From Pedococcus dokdonensis (GTDB taxonomy: Bacteria > Actinomycetota > Actinomycetes > Actinomycetales > Dermatophilaceae), in the NCBI RefSeq assembly GCF_900104525.1, contig NZ_LT629711.1:2480001-2544000 (forward strand): a DNA stretch of 64,000 nucleotides, written 5' to 3'. Of this stretch, positions 1 through 6,049 are shown piece by piece. The translations under genes were made by a program, and so were the position numbers. The notes below the pieces were generated by a model. It ran no database searches, was not told the origin of the DNA, and saw nothing but the letters and a program-made list of their open reading frames with translations. Each line of letters begins with the position of its first letter. Positions within the stretch are counted from its first letter, which is position 1.

Positions 1-166
1 AGTTGGGGGTGAGCAGGTGCAGGCTGTCCCAGCGCGCGGAGCGCCAGCTCTCGGCGACGCGACCGCGGTCGAGGACCACGTGGTCGCGCCCTTCCTTGGT
101 CAGCAGACGGCTGACGGCGAGGCCTGCGTGGCCGGCACCGATGACGACGGTGTCGATGGCGGGCAT
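1..166 (-). CDS. Flavin-dependent monooxygenase / NAD(P)-binding oxidoreductase, N-terminal part (runs off the window)
   Basis: Only the first 55 codons are present; the gene continues beyond position 1. The translation begins MPAIDTVVIGAGHAGLAVSR, a classic Rossmann dinucleotide-binding start (GAGHAG, residues 10-15) that binds FAD in flavin-containing monooxygenases. It is followed by an acidic strand end (VVLDRG) and a RVAESWRSARWDSLHLLTPN-type stretch typical of the FMO/Baeyer-Villiger group (W..R.DSL.L.TP). The ATG is the first residue of the beta strand, so the start is natural. It lies downstream of the OsmC gene on the same strand with a hairpin between them, so co-expression would need readthrough. 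The exact substrate cannot be told. Confidence 0.85.
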   Translation of the reverse strand, partial: MPAIDTVVIGAGHAGLAVSRLLTKEGRDHVVLDRGRVAESWRSARWDSLHLLTPN

Positions 167-191
167 GGTGATTCACTTTCCGGCGCGCGGC

Positions 192-221
192 CCCGCCCGG
201 GTCTCTTGTTGCCCGGGCGGG
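192..221 (-). terminator. GC-rich hairpin between OsmC gene and monooxygenase gene
   Basis: CCCGCCCGGG (192-201) and CCCGGGCGGG (212-221) form a perfect 10-bp stem with a 10-nt loop just after the OsmC stop codon. There is no T tract, so it may attenuate rather than fully terminate. Confidence 0.5.
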
Positions 222-241
222 TCGCGTGCCTGGTGGTCCGC

Positions 242-820
242 TCAGCCGGTCACGACGGAGACGGAGACGGGTGTGGGGTTGGTCAGCGCGTCGTAGACGG
301 CCGACCGGCGGCGGGACTGCTCGACGATGCCGCGGAGGGTCTCGTCGTCGGCGTCACCTTCGATGTGGAAGGTGACGCGCAGCTCCTGGTAGCCGTTGCG
401 GACCGAGCCGTCGGAGAGCCCGAGGATGCCGAGCAGGTCGATGTCACCCTCCACGGTCGAGGAGACCTTGGTGAGCTCGACTCCCCTGGCGGAGGCGATG
501 TTCGCGATGCCGGCGGTGAGGCAGGACGCGATGGCGTGGAGGAGGAACTCGACGGGCGTCGGGGCCTTGTCGGCGCCGGTGAGGACGACCGGGTGGTCGG
601 CGTCGAGCACCGTCTCGTGGGTGTGCGTCAGCTCCTGGCCGGCTCCGTAGAAGCCGTGGATGCGCGACTGGCTGTGGGTGCCGGTCTGCCAGGTGTTGGT
701 GGCGCGGAACTGGAACTTGGCGATCTCGTTCTGTCCCTTGACGGCGTCGAGGGTGGCGAAGAGGGTCGCGACGTCCACACCGTTCAGCGGGGTGCGGGTG
801 GCGTATGCCGTGTTGCTCAT
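242..820 (-). CDS. OsmC family peroxide-resistance / organic hydroperoxide reductase-like protein
   Basis: A 192-residue protein of the OsmC/Ohr fold, cytosolic peroxiredoxin-like thiol enzymes that reduce organic hydroperoxides. The hallmark helix PVEFLLHAIASCLTAGIANI carries the conserved second cysteine of the family (SCL motif). The C-terminal part (ELRVTFHIEGDADDETL) matches the last beta sheet of OsmC. I chose the ATG at 820 because GAGAGG lies about 12 nt upstream; an in-frame ATG at 838 would add six residues. Upstream is an unusual run of GACCTTCC/GGAAGGTC repeats shared with a divergent small ORF, probably its control region. The N-terminal region (about 60 residues) is longer than in E. 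coli OsmC, as in many actinobacterial members. Confidence 0.88.
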   Translation of the reverse strand: MSNTAYATRTPLNGVDVATLFATLDAVKGQNEIAKFQFRATNTWQTGTHSQSRIHGFYGAGQELTHTHETVLDADHPVVLTGADKAPTPVEFLLHAIASCLTAGIANIASARGVELTKVSSTVEGDIDLLGILGLSDGSVRNGYQELRVTFHIEGDADDETLRGIVEQSRRRSAVYDALTNPTPVSVSVVTG

Positions 821-877
821 TTCGGTGGTGCCTCTCATCAGGTGCCGGGTCAGCCGGCGTTGGTGGTTGATGAGGAG

Positions 878-971
878 GACCTTCCCGGGTCGACCTTCCG
901 GCGACCTTCCGCCTGCTCTCGTGCTGCGGAAGGCGGCCTTCCCGGGTGCGGAAGGTTCGCGGAAGGTCGCC
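878..971. promoter_or_regulatory. Array of GACCTTCC half-sites / long inverted repeat in a divergent intergenic region
   Basis: Between the OsmC gene (minus) and a small plus-strand ORF. GACCTTCC occurs at 878, 892 and 903 and GGCCTTCC at 935; the opposite orientation occurs at 928 (GGAAGGC), 950 (GGAAGGTT) and 961 (GGAAGGTC). Copies at 892/903 and 950/961 are each 11 bp apart, one helical turn. GGCGACCTTCCGC (900-912) and GCGGAAGGTCGCC (959-971) form a perfect 13-bp inverted repeat. It could be a multi-site operator or a folded 5' leader; the sequence alone does not decide. Confidence 0.5.
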
Positions 972-1032
972 GGGCGAACCTCTGTGGCACCGGGGAGAAC
1001 GGCTCCCCGGAACCCACGAGGAGAAACCTGAA

Positions 1033-1230
1033 ATGACTGAGATGACCATGTCGGTCCTGGCCGTGCACCGAGCGGTGGCGGCCGAGGCGCAGCACACGTC
1101 CCACGTGATGGCGTACGACCACGCACTCGCCAAGCGACTCGCCCGTCGGGCTCGCGCGGCTCGCTGGCGGCGCACGACCACGGGACAGGCGGCCGCGCGG
1201 CCTTCAGCCGCCATCAGCGCTGAGTGCTGA
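1033..1230 (+). CDS. Hypothetical small basic protein (65 aa)
   Basis: The ATG is preceded by a good ribosome-binding site (GAGGAG, 1018-1023) and the ORF is followed 15 nt later by a strong terminator hairpin. This makes a compact transcription unit that supports real expression. The product is 65 residues, begins MTEMTMSVLAVHRAV, and has an Arg/Ala-rich middle (RLARRARAARWRR) that could be an amphipathic basic helix. No signal peptide or known domain. It diverges from the OsmC gene across the GACCTTCC repeats, so the two may share control. I do not recognise the family. Confidence 0.5.
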   Translation: MTEMTMSVLAVHRAVAAEAQHTSHVMAYDHALAKRLARRARAARWRRTTTGQAAARPSAAISAEC

Positions 1231-1245
1231 GCAATGCCGCTCCAG

Positions 1246-1285
1246 AGGCGGGCGCGTCGGAGAGATCCGGACGCGCCCGCCTTTC
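1246..1285 (+). terminator. Intrinsic terminator
   Basis: AGGCGGGCGCGTC (1246-1258) pairs with GACGCGCCCGCCT (1270-1282), a 13-bp stem with an 11-nt loop followed by TTCTC. It ends the 65-aa ORF. From here to the tRNA at 1491 I see no gene. Confidence 0.8.
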
Positions 1286-1490
1286 TCACGTCTCCGGCTC
1301 CGGGGGGCCCGCGCGTCCCTGCGAGCTGAACGCCCGGTATCGGGTTCCAGGTCGCGGTGTCGCCCCAGTCCCCTGGTGCCGTGCGAAGCGAGTGCCGAGC
1401 CACCGGCCGCGGTCGGATACCCTGCCTGACGCAGGATCGGACCCCATCCCGGACGCCACTAGGTGCCGTGGAAACGGTCCGTCAGCCCCC

Positions 1491-1566
1491 GCCCTCGTAG
1501 CTCAGGGGATAGAGCACCGCTCTCCTAAAGCGGGTGTCGGCAGTTCGAATCTGCCCGAGGGCACCA
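1491..1566 (+). tRNA. tRNA-Arg (anticodon CCU)
   Basis: The acceptor stem GCCCTCG pairs with CGAGGGC, followed by discriminator A (1563) and an encoded CCA (1564-1566). The anticodon arm CCGCT-CTCCTAA-AGCGG has U33 before CCU, which reads the AGG arginine codon. The T arm is GGCAG-TTCGAAT-CTGCC. The 3' half of this gene is repeated in degraded form at 5951-5999 and its last 17 nt at 18160-18176, so the gene has served as an integration site. Confidence 0.95.
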
Positions 1567-1570
1567 CCAC
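1522..1570 (+). other. attL-type site: 3' half of tRNA-Arg
   Basis: This 49-bp segment (anticodon loop to just past CCA) aligns without gaps to 5951-5999 with 44 identities. It is the intact, tRNA-side copy of the duplicated attachment site that bounds the arsenic island. Confidence 0.7.
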
Positions 1571-1769
1571 AAAATCGCAGGTCAGAGCGTCACAGAGTCC
1601 GCATCGGCTCGGCTCCCTTTCACGAACCCCCGGCTGGGCCCCCGTGAGGCCAAGGCGCCGACGGCGTACGCGACGTACCTCGCCCGGAATGCCCAACGTC
1701 TTGTTCGGCGGACCCAGCCAGACTGCATTGACGTCGTAGATCTCGTCATCGACGGCAAGGCGCATCGGC

Positions 1770-1877
1770 TCAGCCCGTGACGAGGCCAGCCATCCGGGCC
1801 CCCAGGTTGTCGGCCTGCCCTGAGCTAGCCAGACCAAGCACCGCGAGTGCCACGATGACGCCCGAAACGACCTTCAT
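1770..1877 (-). CDS. Possible 35-aa secreted or membrane peptide at the end of the ars operon
   Basis: An ATG ORF too short for normal gene calling. It begins MKVVSGVIVALAVLGLASSG, a basic residue followed by a hydrophobic segment and small residues, as in a signal peptide or a single membrane anchor, and ends shortly after. It lies 48 nt downstream of the 58-aa membrane protein on the same strand. AGAGGGG lies 14 nt before the ATG, rather far for a ribosome-binding site. It could equally be a remnant of a longer gene cut by integration. Confidence 0.25.
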   Translation of the reverse strand: MKVVSGVIVALAVLGLASSGQADNLGARMAGLVTG

Positions 1878-1925
1878 TGACTTCGCGGTCGCCCCTCTGG
1901 GCGCGCACGAAGAGCTGCCTGCGCC

Positions 1926-2102
1926 CTAGATCTGACTGCTGATGACCAGCCAAACATTGGCCGCCCAGGCGATCAAGGCAGCGGGGATCCACTCCCTCTC
2001 CATCGACTGCGATCGGCGGACGCGCTGGAGACCCCGAATGAACCAAGCCACGGCTAGTGCCAGCGCCACCCAGGCGACGAGGTCGGCGATGGTCTGGGCC
2101 AT
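1926..2102 (-). CDS. Small two-helix membrane protein (58 aa) in the ars operon
   Basis: The ATG at 2102 is separated by one base from the stop codon of the preceding arsenate reductase gene (TGACATG), so it is almost certainly translated with it. The 58 residues contain two hydrophobic segments: about 8-21 (LVAWVALALAVAWF) and about 41-57 (AALIAWAANVWLVISSQ). They are joined by a basic loop (RGLQRVRRSQ), a typical helical hairpin with the loop in the cytoplasm. No cysteine or metal motif is visible. I do not recognise the family. Position suggests a role in arsenic handling or membrane assembly of the nearby aquaporin, but that is only inference. Confidence 0.55.
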   Translation of the reverse strand: MAQTIADLVAWVALALAVAWFIRGLQRVRRSQSMEREWIPAALIAWAANVWLVISSQI

Positions 2103-2103
2103 G

Positions 2104-2541
2104 TCACACCTTCAAGGGCACAGGCTCGACCCGGAGCTCCTCGAGGAGGGTCAGGACGCGCTGCTTGATTTCGTCACGGATGGGTCGAACGGAGTCCACG
2201 CCCTGCCCGGCTGGGTCCTCGAGCGTCCAGTCCTCGTAGCGCTTGCCGGGGTAGATGGGGCAGGTGTCACCGCAGCCCATCGTGATGACGACGTCGGAGG
2301 CCTGGACCGCCTCGTTGGTGAGGATCTTGGGCTTCTCCGCGGAGATGTCGATGCCCTCTTCGAGCATGGCCTCCCGAACGGCAGGGTTGATCGAGTCCGC
2401 GGGCGCGGAGCCGGCCGACCGGACCTCGACGGCGCCATCGGAAAGGTGGTGCGTGTATGCCGCGGCCATCTGGGAGCGGCCGGCGTTGTGGACGCAGACA
2501 TACAGGACGGATGGACGGCTGGTTGCCTGGTCGGAGCTCAT
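2104..2541 (-). CDS. arsC: Arsenate reductase ArsC (low-molecular-weight phosphatase type)
   Basis: A 145-residue cytosolic enzyme that reduces arsenate to arsenite. The LMW-PTP P-loop CVHNAGR (C16 to R22) followed by S23 is the CX5R arsenate-binding site. Further cysteines C90 and C94 (GCGDTCPIYPGKRYEDW) sit in the family's redox loop, and the DPAGQ motif follows. In actinobacteria these enzymes draw electrons from mycothiol/mycoredoxin or thioredoxin; which applies is not visible. I chose the ATG at 2541 (MSSDQATSRP), which places the first strand (VLYVCVH) at residue 12. It is the third gene of a minus-strand operon aquaporin, arsC', arsC, small membrane protein. Confidence 0.92.
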   Translation of the reverse strand: MSSDQATSRPSVLYVCVHNAGRSQMAAAYTHHLSDGAVEVRSAGSAPADSINPAVREAMLEEGIDISAEKPKILTNEAVQASDVVITMGCGDTCPIYPGKRYEDWTLEDPAGQGVDSVRPIRDEIKQRVLTLLEELRVEPVPLKV

Positions 2542-2564
2542 GGGGTGGCTTCCTGGTGGTGGGG

Positions 2565-3182
2565 TCAGTTGAGGATGTCGCGGAGCAGTGCAGTGACGCG
2601 AGCTTGGATGTCGTCTCGAATGTCGCGGACGACCTCGATGGGCTGTCCGGCAGGATCGGCAACGTCCCAGTCCTCGTAGCGCTTGCCAGGGAAGATCGGG
2701 CACGCGTCGCCGCACCCCATCGTGATGATGACGTCGGCCGCACCGATGACGTTGTCGGACAAAGGCTTGGGGTAAGCCGTGGTGAGCGCGACGCCTCGCT
2801 CGGCGAGCACGTCGACGACGAGCGGGTTGATGTGATCGGCCGGGGCGGACCCGGCAGAGCGGACGTGTACCCGGTGGGCAGACAGGTGCTCCGCGAGAGC
2901 TGCGGCCATCTGGGACCGTCCGGCCTTCTGCACGCACACAAACAGAAGCTCCGGGACCGCCTTGGCGATACGCCCTTCGGACTGCGCGGCCGCCATCAGC
3001 TGCTCCTTGGCGTGACGAGCCACGAGGATCGGCAGGAAGGCCTTCACCGTGGGGACGGGTTCGAGCAGGTCGCGGGCGTCGGCCACAGCGGCGGCGACGC
3101 TCTCCTTGGAGAAGACACCGTCATAGGAGTACGCCAGGTCAGTGACGATGGCGGCGTACGGATCGGTGGCGTGCACGGTCAT
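2565..3182 (-). CDS. arsC: Arsenate reductase with N-terminal three-helix domain (ArsC)
   Basis: A 205-residue protein in two parts: residues 1-75 form a helical region (ATDPYAAIVTDLAYSYDGVF, then SVAAAVADARDLL) and 78-205 are a full LMW-PTP arsenate reductase. The P-loop is CVQKAGR (C83 to R89) and the redox cysteines are C157 and C161. The helical N-terminal region is known from actinobacterial ArsC proteins such as those of Corynebacterium glutamicum, where the enzyme is mycothiol-dependent. The ATG overlaps the aquaporin stop codon (ATGA at 3182-3179), so the two are translationally coupled. The catalytic half is a clear paralogue of the next gene, giving two reductases in one operon. Confidence 0.9.
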   Translation of the reverse strand: MTVHATDPYAAIVTDLAYSYDGVFSKESVAAAVADARDLLEPVPTVKAFLPILVARHAKEQLMAAAQSEGRIAKAVPELLFVCVQKAGRSQMAAALAEHLSAHRVHVRSAGSAPADHINPLVVDVLAERGVALTTAYPKPLSDNVIGAADVIITMGCGDACPIFPGKRYEDWDVADPAGQPIEVVRDIRDDIQARVTALLRDILN

Positions 3183-3928
3183 GAGGTACTCCTGGACGTG
3201 GAGCTGGCGGGGTGGGGAACGACGACGTCGTCCGCAGAGGCGCTGACGTCGGGGTAGAGGCCGAGCGTCACGCCGACGCCGACAGCGAGGCCGACGAGCT
3301 GGGCGACGATGAACGCGACGGCGGAGCCGGGGGCGATCCCCGCGAACGTGTCGGAGAAGATGCGGCCGACGGTGACGGCGGGGTTGGCGAACGAGGTGGA
3401 GCTGGTGAACCAGTACGCGGCCCCGATGTAGGCGCCGACAGCGGGGCCGGCGATCGCGCCGCGTCCACTGCGGACGAGGGCGAAGATGAGGGCGAGCAGG
3501 AACGTTGTGGCCACGACCTCGGCGAGCAGGTGACCGCCGGTGGCGCGGTGCTTGGTGGAGATGGACATGCCGACGTCGAACATGGCGTTGGCCAGCACGG
3601 AGCCGCCGATCGCACCGAGGACCTGCGCCACCGTGTAGGCGCCGACATCGGGCAGGGTCAGGCCGTGGTCGGTGCGACGGCCGAGGAACCAGTCGGCGAG
3701 CGACACAACCGGGTTGAAGTGGGCCCCGGAGACGGGGCCGAACAGCAGGATCAGGATGGTGAGGCCGAGCACGGTTGCCGTGCTGTTCTCCAGCAGCTGC
3801 AGGCCGACGTCGTTCGGGGAGAGTTGCTGGGCGGCGATCCCGGACCCCACGACGACCGCGACGAGCAGGGCGGTGCCCAGGAACTCGGCGAGGAGGCGGC
3901 GGGGCAGCGGCGGTGCGGAAGTGCTCAC
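3179..3928 (-). CDS. Aquaporin / aquaglyceroporin family channel (arsenite exit route)
   Basis: A 249-residue MIP-family channel with six hydrophobic segments and both half-helix motifs: NPV (72-74, in GAHFNPVVS) and NPA (182-184, in SFANPAVTVGR). The first motif deviates from NPA. Aquaporins in ars operons (AqpS of Sinorhizobium meliloti is the known case) let arsenite made by ArsC leave the cell downhill. Consistently, this island has no ArsB or Acr3 pump. The gene starts with GTG at 3928, diverges from the ArsR-ArsC fusion across 45 bp, and is first in the minus-strand operon. The C-terminal tail (VVVPHPASSTSRSTS) is hydrophilic and unconserved. Function in arsenite exit is inferred from context. 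Confidence 0.9.
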   Translation of the reverse strand: MSTSAPPLPRRLLAEFLGTALLVAVVVGSGIAAQQLSPNDVGLQLLENSTATVLGLTILILLFGPVSGAHFNPVVSLADWFLGRRTDHGLTLPDVGAYTVAQVLGAIGGSVLANAMFDVGMSISTKHRATGGHLLAEVVATTFLLALIFALVRSGRGAIAGPAVGAYIGAAYWFTSSTSFANPAVTVGRIFSDTFAGIAPGSAVAFIVAQLVGLAVGVGVTLGLYPDVSASADDVVVPHPASSTSRSTS

Positions 3929-3937
3929 GAGAACATC

Positions 3938-3973
3938 TTGACGCGGCGTGACGCTTCAGTCAAACTTGAGTCA
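3938..3973. promoter_or_regulatory. Divergent ars promoter/operator
   Basis: The 45-bp gap between the aquaporin and the ArsR-ArsC fusion holds TTGACG (3938-3943, -35-like), an inverted TTGAC (3938-3942)/GTCAA (3959-3963), and the dyad TCAAACTTGA (3960-3969). AGTCAA is repeated at 3958 and 3969. With a -10 near CAAACT (3961-3966), transcription would begin at or next to the ATG at 3974, i.e. a leaderless mRNA. The overlap of operator and start suits ArsR autorepression. Confidence 0.5.
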
Positions 3974-4654
3974 ATGGACATTGAGCGAACTTCCGAGCTG
4001 GAGTCTCGGGCGAAGGCACATGCCGCCCTCGCCGATGTGACGCGCCTGCAGATCCTCGATCTGCTCACCATCGGAGATGCGTCCGCGTCCGAGATCGGTG
4101 CCGCACTCAACGTGGCGTCGAACCTGCTTGCCCACCACCTCAAGGTTCTCGAACAGGCGCACCTGGTGACGCGTCGCCGGTCCGAGGGCGACGGCCGCCG
4201 CTCGTACCTCTCCCTGGGCCCCGCCGCTCATCCGGACATCAGCGGCGGGTCGGTCCTCGGGTCGCCAGCGCGCGTGGTGTTCGTATGCACCGCGAACACG
4301 GCCCGGTCACACCTTGCGGCCGCCCTGTGGCGTCAAGCCAGCGTGATACCGGCCATCTCAGCCGGAACCCACCCGGGAGACCGGATCCACCCCGGCGCAG
4401 TCAAGGTCGCGGACCGTCACGACCTGGCTTTGCCGGACGCGGCACCGCAACTGCTCGACCGAGTGCAGCGCGGCGGGGACCTGATCATCACGGTGTGCGA
4501 CCGCGCCCACGAGGAGCTCGACGGCCTTGGCTGGGCACATTGGTCCGTCCCGGACCCCGTCCCAGCCAGCACCAAGGCGGCATTCGACGACGCGTACGGC
4601 CACCTCGCGTCTCGGGTGGCCGCGCTGGCTCCCAGGCTCGCACCAGCGTCCTGA
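3974..4654 (+). CDS. ArsR-ArsC fusion: HTH repressor fused to LMW-phosphatase arsenate reductase
   Basis: A 226-residue two-domain protein. Residues 8-80 are an ArsR-type winged helix (ALADVTRLQILDLL, recognition helix NVASNLLAHHLKVLEQAHLV, wing RRSEGDGRRSYLSL). Residues 99-222 are an LMW-PTP fold with CX5R at C105-R111 (CTANTAR) followed by S112, and a DPVP motif near residue 194 that corresponds to the family's DP loop. The sensor and an arsenate-reductase-like domain are thus one chain. The usual vicinal cysteines of ArsR are missing from the HTH part, so sensing may involve the phosphatase-like domain. The ATG at 3974 is likely leaderless. It diverges from aquaporin-arsC-arsC and ends at a terminator. 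Confidence 0.88.
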   Translation: MDIERTSELESRAKAHAALADVTRLQILDLLTIGDASASEIGAALNVASNLLAHHLKVLEQAHLVTRRRSEGDGRRSYLSLGPAAHPDISGGSVLGSPARVVFVCTANTARSHLAAALWRQASVIPAISAGTHPGDRIHPGAVKVADRHDLALPDAAPQLLDRVQRGGDLIITVCDRAHEELDGLGWAHWSVPDPVPASTKAAFDDAYGHLASRVAALAPRLAPAS

Positions 4655-4667
4655 CCCCTGTCAGGGC

Positions 4668-4708
4668 GGAGGCCCGAACCAGTACCCCTGGGGTGGTTCG
4701 GGCCTCTC
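4668..4708. terminator. Bidirectional intrinsic terminator
   Basis: GGAGGCCCGAACC (4668-4680) pairs with GGTTCGGGCCTCTCC (4694-4708) with one bulge around a 13-nt loop. It lies between the convergent ends of the ArsR-ArsC fusion and the 75-aa ORF. Confidence 0.75.
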
Positions 4709-4723
4709 CGCATGGATTTTCGC

Positions 4724-4951
4724 TCAGGCGGGGCAGCACACCGGCTGAGGTGCACAGCCAGCCACCGCAGCGGGTGCGGGCTTGGCCAGCAGGCGGACCT
4801 TGTCGGCGATCTGGGTCACGGACGCCTGCCACTGGGTGAGCCGCTGCTTCGATACTCCGCGCGCCTGCCTGACCAGCCGGTGCTGCTCGGCCTCCCGGAG
4901 CAGGTCCTCACGGTGTGCGTCGGCCATCAAGCCGGATACGAGGGGGTGCAT
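4724..4951 (-). CDS. Small cysteine-tailed protein of the arsI operon (75 aa)
   Basis: Starts with ATG at 4951 behind GAGGAG at 8 nt and begins 12 nt after the arsI stop codon, so it is cotranscribed with arsI. The body is a charged helical stretch (ADAHREDLLREAEQHRLVRQ) and the C-terminus ends GCAPQPVCCPA, with three cysteines in eight residues that could bind a soft metal or metalloid such as As(III). No known family is recognised. A metallochaperone-like role is a guess from the cysteine tail and the neighbourhood. Confidence 0.65.
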   Translation of the reverse strand: MHPLVSGLMADAHREDLLREAEQHRLVRQARGVSKQRLTQWQASVTQIADKVRLLAKPAPAAVAGCAPQPVCCPA

Positions 4952-4963
4952 GGTGGTCTCCTC

Positions 4964-5467
4964 TCAGCAGCACGCCGCGGCGGTCTGCTTCTCCTTCACG
5001 TCGGCGGGGATGTCAGTTGCAGTGGCGTCGGTCGCGCAGCACGTGCCGTCGCCGGACAGCTCAGACAGGTCGAGGCTGGTCTTGCCCTCCAGGTCGGCAC
5101 GGGCGTCGCCCTTGACCGTGTAGACCTCCCACGGCTCGCTGCCGGGTCCGGTCACCCAGACCTTGTCCTGGACGGCGTAGCAACAGGTGGTGTTGTCCTC
5201 GATCCGGGTCGCGAGTCCGGCGTCGGCGAGCCGGTTCGTCGCGGAGGCGACCAGGTCGGTGGACTCGACCTCGACACCGAGGTGGTCCATCCGGGTGTCT
5301 TCGCCGGGCTGGCCTTCGAGCAGCACCAGCTTGAGCGGCGGCTCGGCGATGGCGAAGTTGGCGTATCCGGGGCGGCGCTTGGCGGGGGCGGTGTTGAACA
5401 GGCGGGAGTAGAACTCGATCGAGCCTTCGAGGTCGGCGACGCGAAGAGCGAGCTGTACGCGGGACAC
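4964..5467 (-). CDS. arsI: ArsI-type C-As lyase / CadI family glyoxalase-fold protein
   Basis: A 167-residue vicinal-oxygen-chelate protein. ArsI cleaves the carbon-arsenic bond of trivalent organoarsenicals (e.g. methylarsenite) with Fe(II) and O2. The signature vicinal cysteines C95-C96 (DNTTCCYAVQDKVWVTGP) bind the arsenical. Q5, H62 (MDHLGVEVE) and E113 (PWEVY) are the probable metal ligands. The C-terminal tail carries two further CC pairs (GTCCATD and a final ACC). I chose GTG at 5467 because GGAG lies 6 nt upstream and the family starts SRVQLAL; a TTG at 5479 would add four residues. It diverges from arsR over two operator-like dyads. Confidence 0.9.
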   Translation of the reverse strand: MSRVQLALRVADLEGSIEFYSRLFNTAPAKRRPGYANFAIAEPPLKLVLLEGQPGEDTRMDHLGVEVESTDLVASATNRLADAGLATRIEDNTTCCYAVQDKVWVTGPGSEPWEVYTVKGDARADLEGKTSLDLSELSGDGTCCATDATATDIPADVKEKQTAAACC

Positions 5468-5482
5468 GAGGTTCTCCAATGG

Positions 5483-5554
5483 ATAGATGGATGTCTATGT
5501 GTCGCCACCTTGCCACTCAACATCGGTCCGTGTCAATATAGATGCGTGTCTAAT
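5483..5554. promoter_or_regulatory. Paired ArsR-type operators between arsI and arsR
   Basis: ATAGA-tggatg-TCTAT (5483-5498) is a perfect dyad and ATAGA-tgcgtg-TCTAA (5538-5553) a near copy, 55 bp apart. One lies beside each divergent gene. This resembles ArsR/SmtB operators (inverted repeats rich in TA). TTGCCA (5510-5515) and CAATAT (5534-5539), spaced 18 bp, could be the arsR promoter, which would start transcription at the GTG at 5546. Confidence 0.55.
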
Positions 5555-5929
5555 TACGTGATGGAGATGCCGCTGATTCCGCCCGACAGCGCGCTGGCCT
5601 GCTGCGCCCCGCTCGCCCGCGAGCCAATGACGACCGATCAGGCCGAACAGGTCTCCGGACTGCTCAAGGCCATCGCCGACCCGGTGCGGCTGCGCCTGAT
5701 GTCGATGATCCTGTCCCACCAGGGCGGCGAGGCCTGCGTCTGCGACCTCAACGACGCGTTCGACCTGTCCCAGCCGACGATCAGCCACCACCTCAAAGTG
5801 CTGCACCAGGCGGGGTTGCTCGACCGCGAGAAGCGCGGCACCTGGGTCTACTACAAAGCCAAGCCCGAGGCCTTGGCGGCAATGACAAGCCTGTTCGACG
5901 TTGTCAGCGGAGGACCTACAGGCAAGTGA
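5546..5929 (+). CDS. arsR: ArsR family As(III)-responsive repressor
   Basis: A 127-residue winged-helix repressor. The N-terminus has a CC pair (C19-C20, LACCAPL) and the helix before the HTH has CVC (C64, C66 in GGEACVCDLN). Together they make a plausible As(III) site, as described for actinobacterial ArsR such as Corynebacterium CgArsR. The recognition helix is DLSQPTISHHLKVLHQAGLL and the wing REKRGTWVYYK. I took the GTG at 5546 (leader VSNYVMEMPL fits relatives and the promoter geometry gives a leaderless mRNA); GTG 5558, ATG 5561 and ATG 5567 are alternatives. There is no Shine-Dalgarno for any of them. It is the last gene before the island's right end. Confidence 0.88.
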   Translation: MSNYVMEMPLIPPDSALACCAPLAREPMTTDQAEQVSGLLKAIADPVRLRLMSMILSHQGGEACVCDLNDAFDLSQPTISHHLKVLHQAGLLDREKRGTWVYYKAKPEALAAMTSLFDVVSGGPTGK

Positions 5930-5950
5930 CTCCGCGCGGTTCGTGACGGA

Positions 5951-5999
5951 CTCCTCAAGCGGGTGTCGGCAGGACGAACCTGCCCGAGGGCATCACCAC
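5951..5999 (+). other. attR-type site: degenerate copy of the tRNA-Arg 3' half
   Basis: 49 bp align to tRNA-Arg positions 1522-1570 with 44 identities and no gaps. The T arm is altered (GGCAG-GACGAAC-CTGCC) and the rest of the tRNA is absent, so it is not a functional tRNA. It marks the right end of the arsenic island and the left end of the next segment. Confidence 0.75.
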
Positions 6000-6020
6000 G
6001 TTGCGGAGGGTTCTTCCGCT

Positions 6021-6047
6021 GCATAATGTTAGTCACTAACATTATGC
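6021..6047. promoter_or_regulatory. Perfect 27-bp palindromic TetR operator
   Basis: GCATAATGTTAGT (6021-6033), centre C (6034), ACTAACATTATGC (6035-6047): 13 of 13 pairs match. It overlaps the first ATG (6044) of the downstream tetR. TAACAT (6037-6042) could be its -10 box. This is the expected site of autorepression. Confidence 0.8.
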
Positions 6048-6049
6048 CC

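Larger units (their letters stand above)
1571..5999. mobile_element. Arsenic-resistance genomic island at tRNA-Arg
   Basis: The segment between tRNA-Arg and the 49-bp tRNA-like repeat at 5951-5999 consists almost entirely of arsenic genes: two arsenate reductases, an aquaporin, an ArsR-ArsC fusion, ArsI, ArsR, plus small ORFs. Integration at a tRNA 3' end with a direct repeat is the standard signature of tyrosine-recombinase islands. No integrase or excisionase gene remains in the window, so it is presumably immobile now. The 203 bases after the tRNA (1567-1769) hold only ORFs that read through the tRNA and look non-coding. Confidence 0.6.

Noticed and set aside
1502..1837. ORF reading through tRNA-Arg (contains PSGRFELPTPAL)
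   Set aside because: The well-known false translation of a tRNA gene; the upstream part has no family resemblance.
5951..5999. A second tRNA gene
   Set aside because: Only the 3' half is present and the T loop is mutated (GACGAAC), so it cannot fold into a tRNA.
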